A stretch of 64,000 nucleotides of DNA, taken from contig CM065803.1 in NCBI GenBank assembly GCA_033398695.1, positions 45,003,501-45,067,500 on the forward strand, in the 5' to 3' direction. The DNA is from Orobanche coerulescens. Lineage: Eukaryota; Streptophyta; Magnoliopsida; Lamiales; Orobanchaceae. The number at the start of each line of letters is the position of its first letter. The first letter of the stretch is position 1. The notes below the pieces were generated by a model. It saw only the letters and a program-made list of their open reading frames with translations. It was not told the DNA's origin and searched no databases. The position numbers and the translations under genes are program-made. This document shows positions 33,769 through 44,566 of the stretch, one piece after another.

Positions 33769-34973
33769 TGTTGGAATAGTTAATGATTTTAATTTTATTT
33801 TGTAAAATTAGATATCATAGGATCGATCTACGTTCCGAGTAGATGATCGTGGTATATTCACTTTCTCTAAACCGATTCCCGGTGAGTGAGAAATAATGAA
33901 TTAAAGTTTGTCACTTAATTATGAATAAATGAGGGATGGCTATCCCACATTGAATAATGAGCTATCATTGTTCAAGTATATAAGGAGTTACCATTATTCA
34001 TGTAATAATTAATGACACATGTGTATGGGCTTAAAACCCACACGCGCGTGCACGCACGCGCCGCCGCCGCTGCCCGCCTCGTCTCGCCTCGGCCTCGGCT
34101 GTGTGCCGCGAGCCGCGTGTCGTGGATCGTGGACCTTGGACCTTGGCCTTGGACTTGATATTGATCTTGGATCTTGGCAATTGGTCTTTGGATGGTCTTT
34201 GGGCTTGGCCTTGGGCTAGGCCTCGGCTTGCCTAATGAATTTTTGGACTAGCTCAACAATATAGTTGGACTCGTATGTGCACATAAGGATGTCCATATAC
34301 ATTTCTCGAGCGGTTAAGGAACTGAATACAGTACAGGTACATCCTAACTATTCAAATTCAGCCAGAACGCGGCTGTAACCTCCCTGGTGTAATAAGGAGG
34401 AGTAAATGGGCGATTTGAAATATGTAACCTCTGCCCATTTGATTCGAAACTCCTGAGCATAATGCTGCATACATGCCTGCATTATGACAGCCATTAGTGG
34501 CTGTGTTAATTCCCTACAGAGTGAGATGGCCTATAAATAGGCATGCATCTCATCTGCATCTGACACACGAAAAATCGAATTCATCAGTTTTCAGCATACT
34601 CTGCATTTCATAAGTCGGAGCTTTGTCCTCACCCTTTTCAGTTCGTCGGAGCTCGTTTGGTCTTGTGGTGCTACTACCTTCGAGACGTGACGTTTTATCT
34701 TTGGAGGTGATATGTCAGAACCGAGAGCACTACCAGGGCGTATTTCGTCTTGCGGATAGAGGATTCCTTGACTCGGCTATAGTTTACAGTTTTGTGTTTT
34801 TTTATTTCTTTTTTGTTTGTTATTTCAATTCAGTTTCTAAACCTGTAATTTCTGCCTCGTGTATTTCTATTTTGTCTCGAGTTTTAATCCAGTTTCAAGT
34901 TGTATTCCGTATTTTCGTTTCGAGTTGTAATTTAGTTTCGCCCGGCAAATTTTTCCCGAACAACTTTCCAACA
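33769..34973 (+). repeat. 3' LTR of Tork-like element (1205 bp)
   Basis: It starts TGTTGGAATAG and ends TTTCCAACA like the 5' LTR. It carries an extra segment of about 340 bp (roughly 34150-34490) absent from the 5' LTR, with CTTGGACCTTGG-type repeats at its left. The GC-rich and TATAAATAGG parts are shared. Confidence 0.9.
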
Positions 34974-35458
34974 ATTTCTCCTCGTCATTATGAAGTAAAC
35001 AAAACTTAGAAATTTTTTAAAGTTGCACCTAGTTGGCAGTTTCTAAATTCTCATTCTGAAGTATATAAAGACACACAATCAAGCCGATCGGATTTGGGGA
35101 ACATTCCGATATAAAAATTCAAATAAAAATATCGAGAATATTATTAATTACATAACCAAATAAAAAAGTAGTGATACAATCTTACGACACAACACTCATT
35201 GTATATAAACTCAAACACACTTCTCGAACACTAGTATGAGGCTCGAGTTCCGCCGCTGCCATATCTTCCCATGGAAGGCTCTCCAACCATAAACTGTATG
35301 TGGACATATAATTAAACTTATCCACCCTTATAGGAGTTAGCCTAAAATCTCTAATACAAGTACGCGAATACAAATGATATATCTGAAAATATAACACTTC
35401 TCAAATCATATAAATAAAAAATAAGTACACAATATATCATAAATAAATATAGTGCCCA
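34974..35458. other. Short spacer between Tork-like and Athila elements
   Basis: No gene or repeat is recognised. It contains AAACAAAACTTAGAAATTTT (from 34997), nearly the same as a stretch just left of the Tork-like element (28089-28106). Confidence 0.5.
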
Positions 35459-36000
35459 TTGATGCGTACAACAAAAACAATCGTCGATGTTGATGAAGGA
35501 AAGGTCACCATGACCATCTTGGGCGAAACTGTGGAAATCGATGTGTTCGGTTCATCTCCTATCCCTTCTCATATTTATACTTCACATGATTGTAATTTTA
35601 TTGATTGCATTGATTCTTGGGTTGATGATACATATTTGCATGACGATGTAGGGGACACGTTGCATGATGCTCTAACCGTTGAGCATAATATGGGGCTGAA
35701 TAAGTTAGAAATTGAAGAATATGTTGCATTACTAGATAAATCCGAACTCATTGATGAAGTAGACGATCTTAAGATACCTTTGGAATTAAATTTTGAGGAG
35801 CCCGTTAAAATCACCCCGCCCCAACTTGAATTGAAAGAACTTCTGGCACATCTTAAATATGTTTTCTTAGGCAAGAGTGACACTTACACTGTGATTGTCT
35901 CTTCCGAATTAACTCCTTTGCAAGAAAACAAATTAGTAGAATTTCTGACTAGATTAAAGCGATTGGGTGGAGTATTTCTGATATCAAGGGGATAAGTCCT
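35459..36000 (+). pseudogene. Athila protease end and protease-RT linker
   Basis: TTKTIVDVDEGKVTM corresponds to the C-terminal part of the Athila protease. It is followed by an acidic spacer and then the conserved LELKELLAHLKYVFLG and SSELTPLQENKLVEFL blocks that precede RT in Athila. The frame shifts near 35955, after which the GWSISDIKGISP block is read in another frame. The protease active site itself is missing, so truncation falls within the protease. Confidence 0.75.
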
Positions 36001-36990
36001 GTTAGGTGCATGCATAAAATAATTCTTGAGGATAATGTTAAACCTGTTAGGCAAGCCCAAAGACATTTAAATCCGAACATGCAGGATGTAGTTAAAAATG
36101 AAGTTTTGAAATTGTTAGATGTCGGAGTCATCTACCCGATATCCGACAGTAAGTGGGTTAGTCCTGTGCATGTGGTGCCTAAGAAATCTAGAATAATGGT
36201 GGTTCGTAATGATAAAAATGAATTGGTGCCCACTAGAACAGTGACCGGTTGGAGAATGTGCATTGATTATCGGAAATTAAATGCCGTAACGAAAAAGGAT
36301 CATTTTTCCCTCCCTTTCATTGATAAAATGTTGGAACGTTTAGCTGGGCATGATTACTACTATTTTCTAGATGGTCTTTCAGGTTTCTATCAGATTCCCA
36401 TTGTTCCGGAGGATCAAGAGAAGACCACTTTCACTTGCCCTTTTGGCACTATTGCCTTTAGGAGGATGCCGTTTGGTCTTTGCAATGCTCCCGTTACTTT
36501 TCAAAGGTGCGTGTTTTCCATATTCTCTGAATTGTTGGAAAAGTCCATAGAGGTATTCATGGACGATTTTTCTGTGTTTGGAACCACTTTTGATGATTGT
36601 TTACATAATTTAACTATTGTGCTCGAATGATGTATTGAGTGTAATCTTACACTTAGTTGGGAAAAGAGTCACTTTATGGTGAAACAAGGTTTTGTTTTGG
36701 GTCATGTGGTTTCCAATAAGGGAATGGATGTTGATAAGGCTAAGGTTGATTTAATTGTTAAATTACCTCCACCTTCATGTGTAAAAGAGGTTCGAAGCTT
36801 TGTAGGGCATGCCGGATTTTATACGCGTTTCATTAAAGATTTTTAAAAAATTGCCCGCCCTTTAAGTAATCTTTTGTGTAAAGATACCAAATTTGATTTT
36901 ATCGAGGAATGTTTGGTTGGTTTTAATGCTTTAAAAGATAACTTCCACGCCTATTTTTGTTGCTCCCTATTGGTCTCTACCATTTGAAAT
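36001..36990 (+). pseudogene. Athila reverse transcriptase
   Basis: Conserved blocks in order: NPNMQDVVKNEVLKLLDVG, IYPISDSKWVSPVHVVPKK, TGWRMCIDYRKLNAVTKKDH, PFIDKMLERLAGH, DGLSGFYQIP, CPFGTIAFRRMPFGLCNAP, and the catalytic FMDD at 36556-36567 in the IEVFMDDFSVFG block. The exact phrase TRTVTGWR is a good Athila marker. TGA at 36628-36630 (consistent with CGA to TGA) and TAA near 36844 interrupt it, and the frame shifts near 36950 before RNase H. The thumb reads HVVSNKGMDVDKAKV. Confidence 0.9.
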
Positions 36991-37477
36991 TATGTGCGAC
37001 GCGTCCGACTTTGCTATTGGTGCCGTTTTGCGGCAGAGAGTGAATAAATTTTTCCATGTAATTTATTATGCTAGCAAAACACTCGATGAAGCCCAGGTAA
37101 ATTATACCACCACCGAAAAAGAGTTTTTAGCCGTTGTGTTTTCTTTAGACAAGTTTCGATCCTATTTGGTTGGTTCGAAAGTAATTGTGCATACGGATCA
37201 CGCCGCATTGAAATATTTGTTAAAAAAATCCGATGCCAAGCCAAGATTGATTCGGTGGGTTCTTTTGTTACAAGAGTTTAATTTAGAATTTAAGGATAAG
37301 AAGGGTTCGGAAAACATAGTTGCCGACAATTTATCTAGATTAACCGAGGGAGATAATTTTAAGCTCGATAGTTCTTTTTCGATTGTTGAGACTTTCCCTG
37401 ACGAACAATTGTTCGATGTGACTAAGACATCTTGGTATGCCGATATTGTTAATTATATTGTTAGTGGTGTTTTATAA
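36991..37477 (+). pseudogene. Athila RNase H
   Basis: This begins at the [12 protein letters not shown] block with the first catalytic Asp. It continues through [39 protein letters not shown] sequence and the VADNLSRL end. TAA at 37475-37477 falls in the linker to integrase, which in the family is in the same polyprotein. The domain itself has no stop. Confidence 0.9.
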
Positions 37478-37483
37478 CCTGAC

Positions 37484-38661
37484 ATGACCTTTGAGGGGAA
37501 GAAGAGATTTATTTCTTTGTACATGTATTACTACTGGGATGACCCCTACTTATTCAAGTTGGGGCCCGATCAAGTATTCCGACGTTGTATCCCAGAAGAA
37601 GAGTACGAGAGCATCTTGTCATTTTGTCATGACTTGCACTGTGGGGGACATTTTAGCGTGAAGAAAACGGCACACAAAGTTCTTCAATCTGGATTCTATT
37701 GGCCGAAATTATTTAAGGACGCTTATTCCTATTGCAAGAGTTGTGATCGTTGTCAACGAACGAGGAACATAAGCAAAAGAAATGAGATGCCGTTGACAAA
37801 CAATCTTGTAGTAGAACTTTTCGATGTTTGGGGAGTGGATTTTATGGGTCCTTTTCCACCTTCCTTTGGCTTTGAATATATTTTAGTTGTTGTGGATTAC
37901 GTTTCTAAGTGGGTGGAAGCAATTCCAACCAGGACTAACGATGTTAACGTGGTTTGCAATTTCTTTAAGGATGTGATTTTTTGCAGATTTGGGACGCCGA
38001 GAGCTATGATTAGCGATAGAGGCACACACTTTTGCAACAGACAACTTGATGGGTTGCTCAAGAAGTATAGGGTCACGCATAAGGTCGTGACGGCTTACCA
38101 TCCACAAACCTTCGGGCAAGTTGAAGTGAGTAATCGACAGATAAAGGCAATACTTGAGAAGACAGTGAAGCCGACAAGGAAAGATTGGGCGTTGAAGTTG
38201 AACGACGCCTTATGGGCATATCGCACGGCTTACAAAACTCCGATTGGAATGAGCCCGTATCGCCTCGTTTTTGGGAAGGCATGCCACCTACCTGTTGAGT
38301 TTGAACATAAGGCGTATTGGACTATCAAAGCGCTAAATGTAGATCAAGAAAAGGCTGGAGAAGAACGACTTCTACATTTGAATGAGCTGGAAGAGATGCG
38401 ATACGAGGCATACGAAAATGCTAAGCTCTACAAGGAACGGACGAAACGGTATCACGAAAGCATATCATTCGCAAATCTCTAGAACCTGGGATGGACGTTC
38501 TACTACATAATTCTCATCTTAAGCTCATGCTGGGAAAATTATTGTCGCGATGGGGCGGATCTTTCAAAGTCATTCAAGTATGGCCACACGGAGCGGTAGA
38601 ACTCCTTGATCCACGGAAGAATGAGCATTTTAAGGTGAACAGACATAGATTGAAACCATAG
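37484..38661 (+). pseudogene. Athila integrase
   Basis: The N-terminal zinc region includes [15 protein letters not shown] and [16 protein letters not shown]. The catalytic core has Asp in [10 protein letters not shown], Asp in [11 protein letters not shown] and Glu in [11 protein letters not shown], so the DDE triad is intact. The [18 protein letters not shown] and [12 protein letters not shown] blocks follow. A one-base frame change near 38470 moves the C-terminal part ([16 protein letters not shown], then WPHGAVEL and FKVNRHRLKP) into another frame, which ends at TAG 38659-38661. Confidence 0.9.
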
Positions 38662-38932
38662 TTCAGGCGAAGTGAAGAAATCAATGTGTTTGAATGCATA
38701 GAGGTGCATGATGTCGAAAATTGAGTAAGACGGGAAGAAGTCGAGCTAATGAGTATAAAAAAGCGCTACTTGGGAGGCAACCCAACGGTTTAGTTAGATT
38801 TTCATCTTTTTTGTTTTTCAAATTTATTTTCCTTATTCGTTTTTGCTTGGTTCGAGACTGACCGGTTCGACTTTAGGTGTTAAAAATGCAGGGAAACGAG
38901 AGCATTATCAAAAAAGGCATTTTTTGGCAGGT

Positions 38933-39232
38933 TGGACACGGCCGGGTCAGTAATACAGTGGGAATTTGCATTTATGAGCAGGTACGACACGGCCGTGTCA
39001 CATGACACGGTCGGGTCTTGAGACAGTGAATTTTGCATTTCTTGAGGAGTTGGACACGGGTCGTGTCACAGGACACGGCCGGGTTAGGAAGACAGTGAGT
39101 TTTCACTTTCTGGAGGAGTACGACACGGGCCGTGTCACAGGACACGGCCCGGTTGGTAAGGCAAAATGGTTTTTGTTAATTTTCAAACAGTACGACGCGG
39201 CCGTGTCACAGGACACGGTCCGTGTCAGTCGG
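38933..39232 (+). repeat. Internal array of ACACGGCCGTGT-type palindromes
   Basis: About four units of 67-72 bp plus a partial one, each with GACACGGGCCGTGTC and then CAGGACACGGCC, and a spacer containing GTGAGTTTTCACTTTC-like sequence and GAGGAGTACG. Spacers as well as palindromes match the array in the 3' LTR (43173-43437). The array stands between pol and the extra ORF, right before TATA-like sequence. Confidence 0.85.
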
Positions 39233-39246
39233 GCATATATATATGA
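39233..39246 (+). promoter_or_regulatory. Putative internal TATA box upstream of Athila extra ORF
   Basis: CATATATATATGATC follows the palindrome array within a few bases. A CT-rich leader and a splice donor follow. Promoter activity is inferred from layout. Confidence 0.4.
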
Positions 39247-39491
39247 TCCCAGCCGTGTTCTTTCACACTTCATCTTCCCCCCAAAAAATTTTCTCTCTCC
39301 CTCCGAACCCTAGCGCCTATCACTCAAATTTTATTCATTTTCAAAGGGATTTTGTGCAAAATCAAGGAAAGATACAAGAATCATTTATGAAATCATCATT
39401 ATTCAACCGATTTCTTACTCCAAGCAGTCAAATCGGATGAATCGGGGGGCTCGTTTTTAATTTTTTTCTCTTCAAATTCTCCAAATCCAAG

Positions 39492-39847
39492 GTATGTTTT
39501 TCATGTTTTTGATGATTCTTCTTGATTATGAACATGCTATGATGTTAGAATCACAAGTCTTTGATTATCTAGGGTTCATGAATTAAATTGAAGATGATAA
39601 TTTGGGGATTTTTGATTGTTCTTGATTTTTGATCATTAAATTACTTGATTGGAAATTCTTGTAGTTAAGGGGTGTTTTACATGATGAATATGATGAATTT
39701 TAGAGGATTCGGATGATAAATTTTACTTGGGGTGTTGTTTTGATCGATAAATGGTTATATTGGGGGTTATTTTGTAGTTTGTTATAAGTTTGGGGGAGGA
39801 ATGCGTCATTAGTCCTTGAACAAATAATAAATTGAATTTTTTTGCAG
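39492..39847 (+). other. Leader intron of the Athila extra ORF
   Basis: Donor AAG/GTATGT is at 39492. The acceptor TTTTTTTGCAG ends at 39847, three bases before the ATG at 39851. The 356-bp interval is T-rich with no long reading frame. This is a good candidate for a spliced 5' leader. Confidence 0.6.
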
Positions 39848-39850
39848 AAA

Positions 39851-41203
39851 ATGGCTAGAGGACGTGGACGTGGAAACTCTCAACGGGGAAGGGGTAGGAA
39901 CTCCGGAGAACAAGATCAACCGGCACGATTGCCGATCCAAGGGGCTGTCGAAACCCCCGAATCTTACGGAATTGATCTCCCCGAAACGCGACAAGCTAGG
40001 TGGGAGATGCTAGACCAGAAAAAATGCTCCCTACGCGATAGTCCGATGATGAATGTATGACCGCAATGGGCATAAAAGATGACGTCATGAAGTTCCTAGA
40101 AAGGGTGAAGTGGGCTTGGATGATGACGCAACAATGGTCAACTTATATGTGTCTCACGATGGAGTTTCTTAGCACTCTTACAGTCAGAAGAGATCTGATA
40201 ACTCGTGAAACGACCGCAATAATATTCCGTCTCAACAATAATGACGAGAGGCTAACCATGGACCAGCTGGAAGACATTTATCATGCGAGACACGACGGAC
40301 ATTACCAAATAAACCGGTTCGCATGTGAAACCTATTGGAGAGCTATCGTGGAATACCCAGGGAGCAAGGCACGGTATTACGTTGCAAAATTGGCCAAAGG
40401 ATCGAATCTTCGCAATCCAATACTCCGATACCTACACAAAGTGATTGGAAACACTATTTATGTCCGAAAGGAGATCGGGCCTATTTCACTGCGAGAATTA
40501 TACATCCTAACCCACATGCTTGATAATACAAATACAGCTACCGGAGCAATGATAGCCGAACATTTTGAGGATGTTGCGACAAAATCGAAAGGGGAGATAT
40601 GGATAGGGGGTTTGATTACCCCTATTGCACTTCACTATGATATTTCCTTAGCTCATAGGACTCCCCTACCAGGAAACAAGCTGCTCTCTATCTCTGTGAT
40701 GAAAGTTATGAACATCCTGGATTACGAATCGCGCACAGTATTCCTCCAGACCGACAATGACCATTTCCTTCTCCCGAATACGCCTCTGACGACCATAAAT
40801 GGTATTCGGGACATAGGAAATTTGCAGATGGCTACGGAAGCGCACCGACGTGCGCAGATGGGAGCTGGATTGGCTCCCCGGGTCACAGCCCTCTTGACCA
40901 AAATGTTCGACCTCAGCGCACGATGGATAAAGACAGAGTCGAAAGGATGGAAAAGGAAGAAGCATATGAAAGAGGCCCGGATGAAGAATAAGAAGAAGAA
41001 GACAACGACGAAGAAGAAAGCCCCAGAGATCGGCCCGAGACGTCAAGGCAGGTTGAAACTAGACATGCCCTATCACGTCCAACACTAAGGGAGGAGTTCG
41101 TAGCCTTCCGAGAGGAGACTAGACAGAGGCGAGAGGAGGCTAGACAGGAGCAGAACGAGATGTTGTCTCTTTTGAGACAAATTCATGAGTGGCATGTCTA
41201 GCA
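39851..41203 (+). pseudogene. Athila-type extra ORF (ATHILA ORF-1 family)
   Basis: The ORF sits between pol and the 3' LTR, the place of the extra or env-like ORF of Athila elements. The start is MARGRGRGNSQRGRGR, an Arg/Gly-rich basic tail. After a frame change near 40040 a 340-residue stretch follows: DDVMKFLERVKWAW, TMEFLSTLTV, ITRETTAIIFRL, QINRFACETYWRAI, the NPILRYLHKVIGNTI block, ISLRELYILTHML, and GEIWIGGLITPIALHY, all typical of the ATHILA ORF-1 family. Near 40990 the frame changes again into a Glu-rich segment and a short coiled coil that ends at TAG 41201-41203. I see no signal peptide or transmembrane helix, so an envelope role is not supported. The role is unknown. Confidence 0.75.
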
Positions 41204-42776
41204 AGGCCACTTCCCTCCACCTCACCAGTAGAACCAGTAATAAGTATTTCTTAACCAATGAAATTCTTTTATTTAAATACTATACCCCCTTCGTGCGTAT
41301 ATTCTTTAATTCAAGTTTGGGGGGGTTTGGTCAAAAAATACTTTGTTACTTTTGTTTTATTTGTTTTTGGATATTATTTTGCTTGTTTGTTTATTTTTGC
41401 TTATTTTTGTTGGTAGACTTCTTTTTGGTGTGTTTTTATAAACTTTTGGTGTGTTTTGAACATCTTGAAATTTTGATAAAAACTTTGAAGTATGAACTCT
41501 TTTCTTGGATGCCTCGGGATTTATTTCGTTATTTTGATATACAAATCGAGGATAATTTGAAGAGGAAAATTGTTGATAATCGAAACGGGTGTGAAATTGA
41601 ATAAGTAGTTTAATATCTTGGAGGTATGAACAAATATACTTGTGAGCTTTTGAGCCTTCGTGCATTTTCAAATATGCAAGTTTCATTGTCGAGTGTTTCA
41701 TTCGTGATTTAAGACTCTAGAACTTGCCTTGGTATATTGTTCGAAACTACTAGTGTATGTGTGCAATTAAGTGAAAATGATTTTAGGCGCCTTTGATCTT
41801 AACCCTTCAATTTTGGCCAACCCGACAATTGATTATTCCTTAAATAAACCCAATTGAGCTCATTGTCTATTTCATTGTCAAACCACATATTGAGCTTTCC
41901 ATTGCTATAATCCTTTGACCCATACTTGAGCGATTAGAAATTATTTTTGACGAGGATACAAATATTATGGTATTGTTGGGGTGTTGAAATGGAGAAAATA
42001 ATTACTCCGCTATTTTTGGGAACTTAGTAACCGAGTGTATTCATGTGACCCATGTTTACATTCGCGTAAAACAGTTACCTTAGATATGAGTATGCTTGGA
42101 AGCAGTTGTGTATGTTTAGATCCTAGTAACCGGGTGTATTCATGTGACCCATCGTTTACATTCGCGTAAAACAGATCCTAAAACAACCCAAGCCAAAAAA
42201 AAATCGGAGCAATAAGGAGGGCTTAAGGCTGCGTTTCTCACTTTCAAAAGTGCTTGTTGCAAGTGTTACATAGTTAAGGGGTTGAAAGAAGCAAACTTCA
42301 AAAATCTTTAGCTTCTAAGCGATTATGGTGATTTAGTTCTAAATTGCTCAAGTCAAGTCACTTTAGCCATATTTATCCCACCCGACCGAAGCCTACATTA
42401 CAGCCGAGTAAAGTCCTTTTTGATTCACAATTTTTGCATACACAAAACAGTGGTAGAGATATAGACGATTGGAAAGCCTATGGGGTTCCTTATTTCATTG
42501 AATGAGTTCCGAGCGTATACTTATCCCTATATCATTTTGAGAGTGAGTGAATACACTTGACCGATGAGGTTTATATTTTCCAAGTATTGACTATGATGTT
42601 CAGGAAGCACCCCGGAGATTTCAAAACTTTGAAGAACTCAACTTATTTTACTTGAAGCGTATTGATGAAATTTTCGAAGAGGTCCTTTGAGGTATGTTGA
42701 GAGAGGAGTTCCCCTTGTGAGTGGTTATTTTAGTGTGCATTGCTCGGGACGATCGACGTTTAAGTTTGGGGGGATT
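41204..42776 (+). other. Athila 3' untranslated region with polypurine tracts
   Basis: It is non-coding and about 1.57 kb long. It holds an AAGTTTGGGGGGGTTTGG tract near 41318 and the polypurine tract AAGTTTGGGGGGATT directly before the LTR. A direct repeat of about 50 bp occurs twice, 100 bases apart (42025-42074 and 42124-42174), with GTGTATTCATGTGACCCAT inside. Confidence 0.75.
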
Positions 42777-43172
42777 TGATGAGTCAATTCTTGATCGACT
42801 CATTCTATTATATTGAGTCGTGTTTTTGTTTTCTTTTTAGTGTTTTTGTTCTCTTTTATGCGTGGTATGTTGTGTTTTTAATTTATAGGTAGCCGAGCAA
42901 ATATTGTGGTGAAATATGCACTTTCATAGCCAATATTGGAGTTTATGACAATCAACAGCAAAACACAGGGCCTAAAACGATAAAGATTGAAGCAATATCG
43001 GTCAAATTCCAGAATCATAACTCCGAATTGGGATGTGTTCTCCATTTATATAGATTCCTAGTGAAATTAGCTTCGAAACGGTATATCATACGCTGAATTC
43101 CGAGATGTATTGATACAAGAACGAAGGATCAAGCCAAAGAAGGCTAAAAACCGGAATCAAAACAAGAAGAAA

Positions 43173-43437
43173 CGACTCGGGCCGCGTCAGGCAACTCGAT
43201 CGTATCACAGGACACGGCCGAGTCTCGTTCTAGTGAGATTTTCACATTCCAGAAGAGTACAACACGTCCGTGTCACAGGACACGTCCGAGTCACGATCCA
43301 ATCGAATCTCCATTTCTAGTGCAGTGCAACACGGGCCGTGTCATATGACACGGCCGGGTCCAATGGACAGAACACTTTTGCGTTTTCCAGGACAGTATGA
43401 CACAGGTCGTGTCACCTGACACGGGCCGTGTCACTTT
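43173..43437 (+). repeat. U3 array of ACACGGCCGTGT-type palindromes
   Basis: Four units about 70 bp apart (near 43173, 43258, 43327 and 43398), each a pair of inverted GACACGGCC/GGCCGTGTC arms. It is homologous with the internal array at 38933-39232, including the spacer GTGAGATTTTCACATTCC. Confidence 0.85.
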
Positions 43438-43501
43438 TCGGTGCAAGTCCATTTCTTTGACATTTTTACACGATTTGGAGCAATTTTCTTGGTCCTTTGG
43501 C

Positions 43502-43513
43502 TTTATAAAAAGG
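43502..43513 (+). promoter_or_regulatory. TATA box of Athila LTR
   Basis: TTTATAAAAAGG lies about 65 bases after the palindrome array. Confidence 0.6.
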
Positions 43514-44566
43514 TGTTGGAGACCTTAAGATGTATTATTCTGATCTTGTATAAGATATTGTGTGGGAAAAACACATGATTTAGGGAGAGAAACACCAAAA
43601 TAGGGAGGAAAGAGAGATTATTCATCATCTTCTTTGTATGTTCATCTTGAAGAAAAATACATTTGTGAGTGAATATAATTCCTTGTATCATTTTGTTGTG
43701 AGTTCTTGAAGGAAGATCATCAAACCTTCATCGGGAATTCGATTTCGGCTTTTACAAGGGAAGTTTCTACCATGTTTTATTTTACAATTTCCATTATTAT
43801 TGTTGAAATAATCATGAGTAGCTAATCATTTCATATGAGTTTTTAGATTGAGCCACACATATGTTATCGATTGTTAGTTCCTATTGATTTTCCGGGTAAA
43901 GTTTGGGATTGTTCCTCCTTGTTTGTTCTTCGTATAAGAACTTTTGATTTAGATCAGCAAACCTATTTCATAGTTGTTATTATTGTATAATCGAGGGTTT
44001 TGTCGGTGTTCGCCATCAAACGACCCGATAGAAGCGATTGTCAAAGTTCTAAATCTTTTTCCGCGATCTTTTAGCGAATTAACCCATCAAAGGTATTAGC
44101 TAGTCGATTGTTAGTAGAGATTCGTCCCCATCAAAGGAGTGTCTCTTATTTCGTAAAGAACAATCGTGATTTTTAGAATTACCGCCATCAAATGGATTTC
44201 TTTTAATCGTGAGCAATCGATAATTCCAAACCTTAATTCTTTGAGTATCGGAACTAATAATTGATTATGTGTGTGTCGGTGATTATAAACTCCCATATCA
44301 TCCTCATAATTGTAATCTCTTAATTATCCAACCTTTAATTCGTTGTTGTTTACGTTTTGTTTATTTTAATTTTCTGCGTTTTGTGATTGTAATCCTATCA
44401 AATCTTTGGTGTATTTTATTTTACTTTACCTTTGTTGATTCGACTATTTGCCGAACATTATTGAATTTCAAACCGTTTCCAACTCCTTGTGAGATCGACC
44501 TCAGAGTTACTTGTCGCTACCTACAAAAGCGATTCGTACACTTACGAGTATTTAATTTGATCATCA

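Larger units (their letters stand above)
28107..34973 (+). mobile_element. Tork-like Ty1/copia retrotransposon, complete but decayed
   Basis: Both LTRs are present, with gag, zinc knuckle, protease, integrase, RT and RNase H in copia order between them. Flanking bases ATTTT (28102-28106) and ATTTC (34974-34978) form a 5-bp target duplication with one mismatch. The Gag and RT sequences are closest to the TNT1/Tork lineage as I know it. Several stops and frame changes break the polyprotein. Confidence 0.9.
35459..44566 (+). mobile_element. Athila-lineage Ty3/gypsy element, 5' truncated
   Basis: In order it holds the end of protease, RT, RNase H, integrase, a repeat array, an Athila-type extra ORF, a long 3' untranslated region, a polypurine tract, and a 3' LTR beginning TGATGA and ending TCATCA. 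Gag, PBS and the 5' LTR are absent: sequence left of about 35459 is unrelated. The RT and integrase blocks and the extra ORF are characteristic of Athila. Many frame changes show that it is dead. Confidence 0.9.
42777..44566 (+). repeat. 3' LTR of Athila element (1790 bp)
   Basis: It starts TGATGAGTCAATTC after the polypurine tract and ends TTTGATCATCA, giving TGATGA/TCATCA ends. It contains the palindrome array (43173-43437) and a TATA box at 43502. Its partner LTR is not in the window. The following GTGGT would be the target duplication. Confidence 0.9.

Noticed and set aside
39851..41203. Envelope gene in the Athila element
   Set aside because: The position is that of an env-like ORF, but I see no signal peptide, transmembrane segment or cleavage site. 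The sequence fits the ATHILA ORF-1 family instead.
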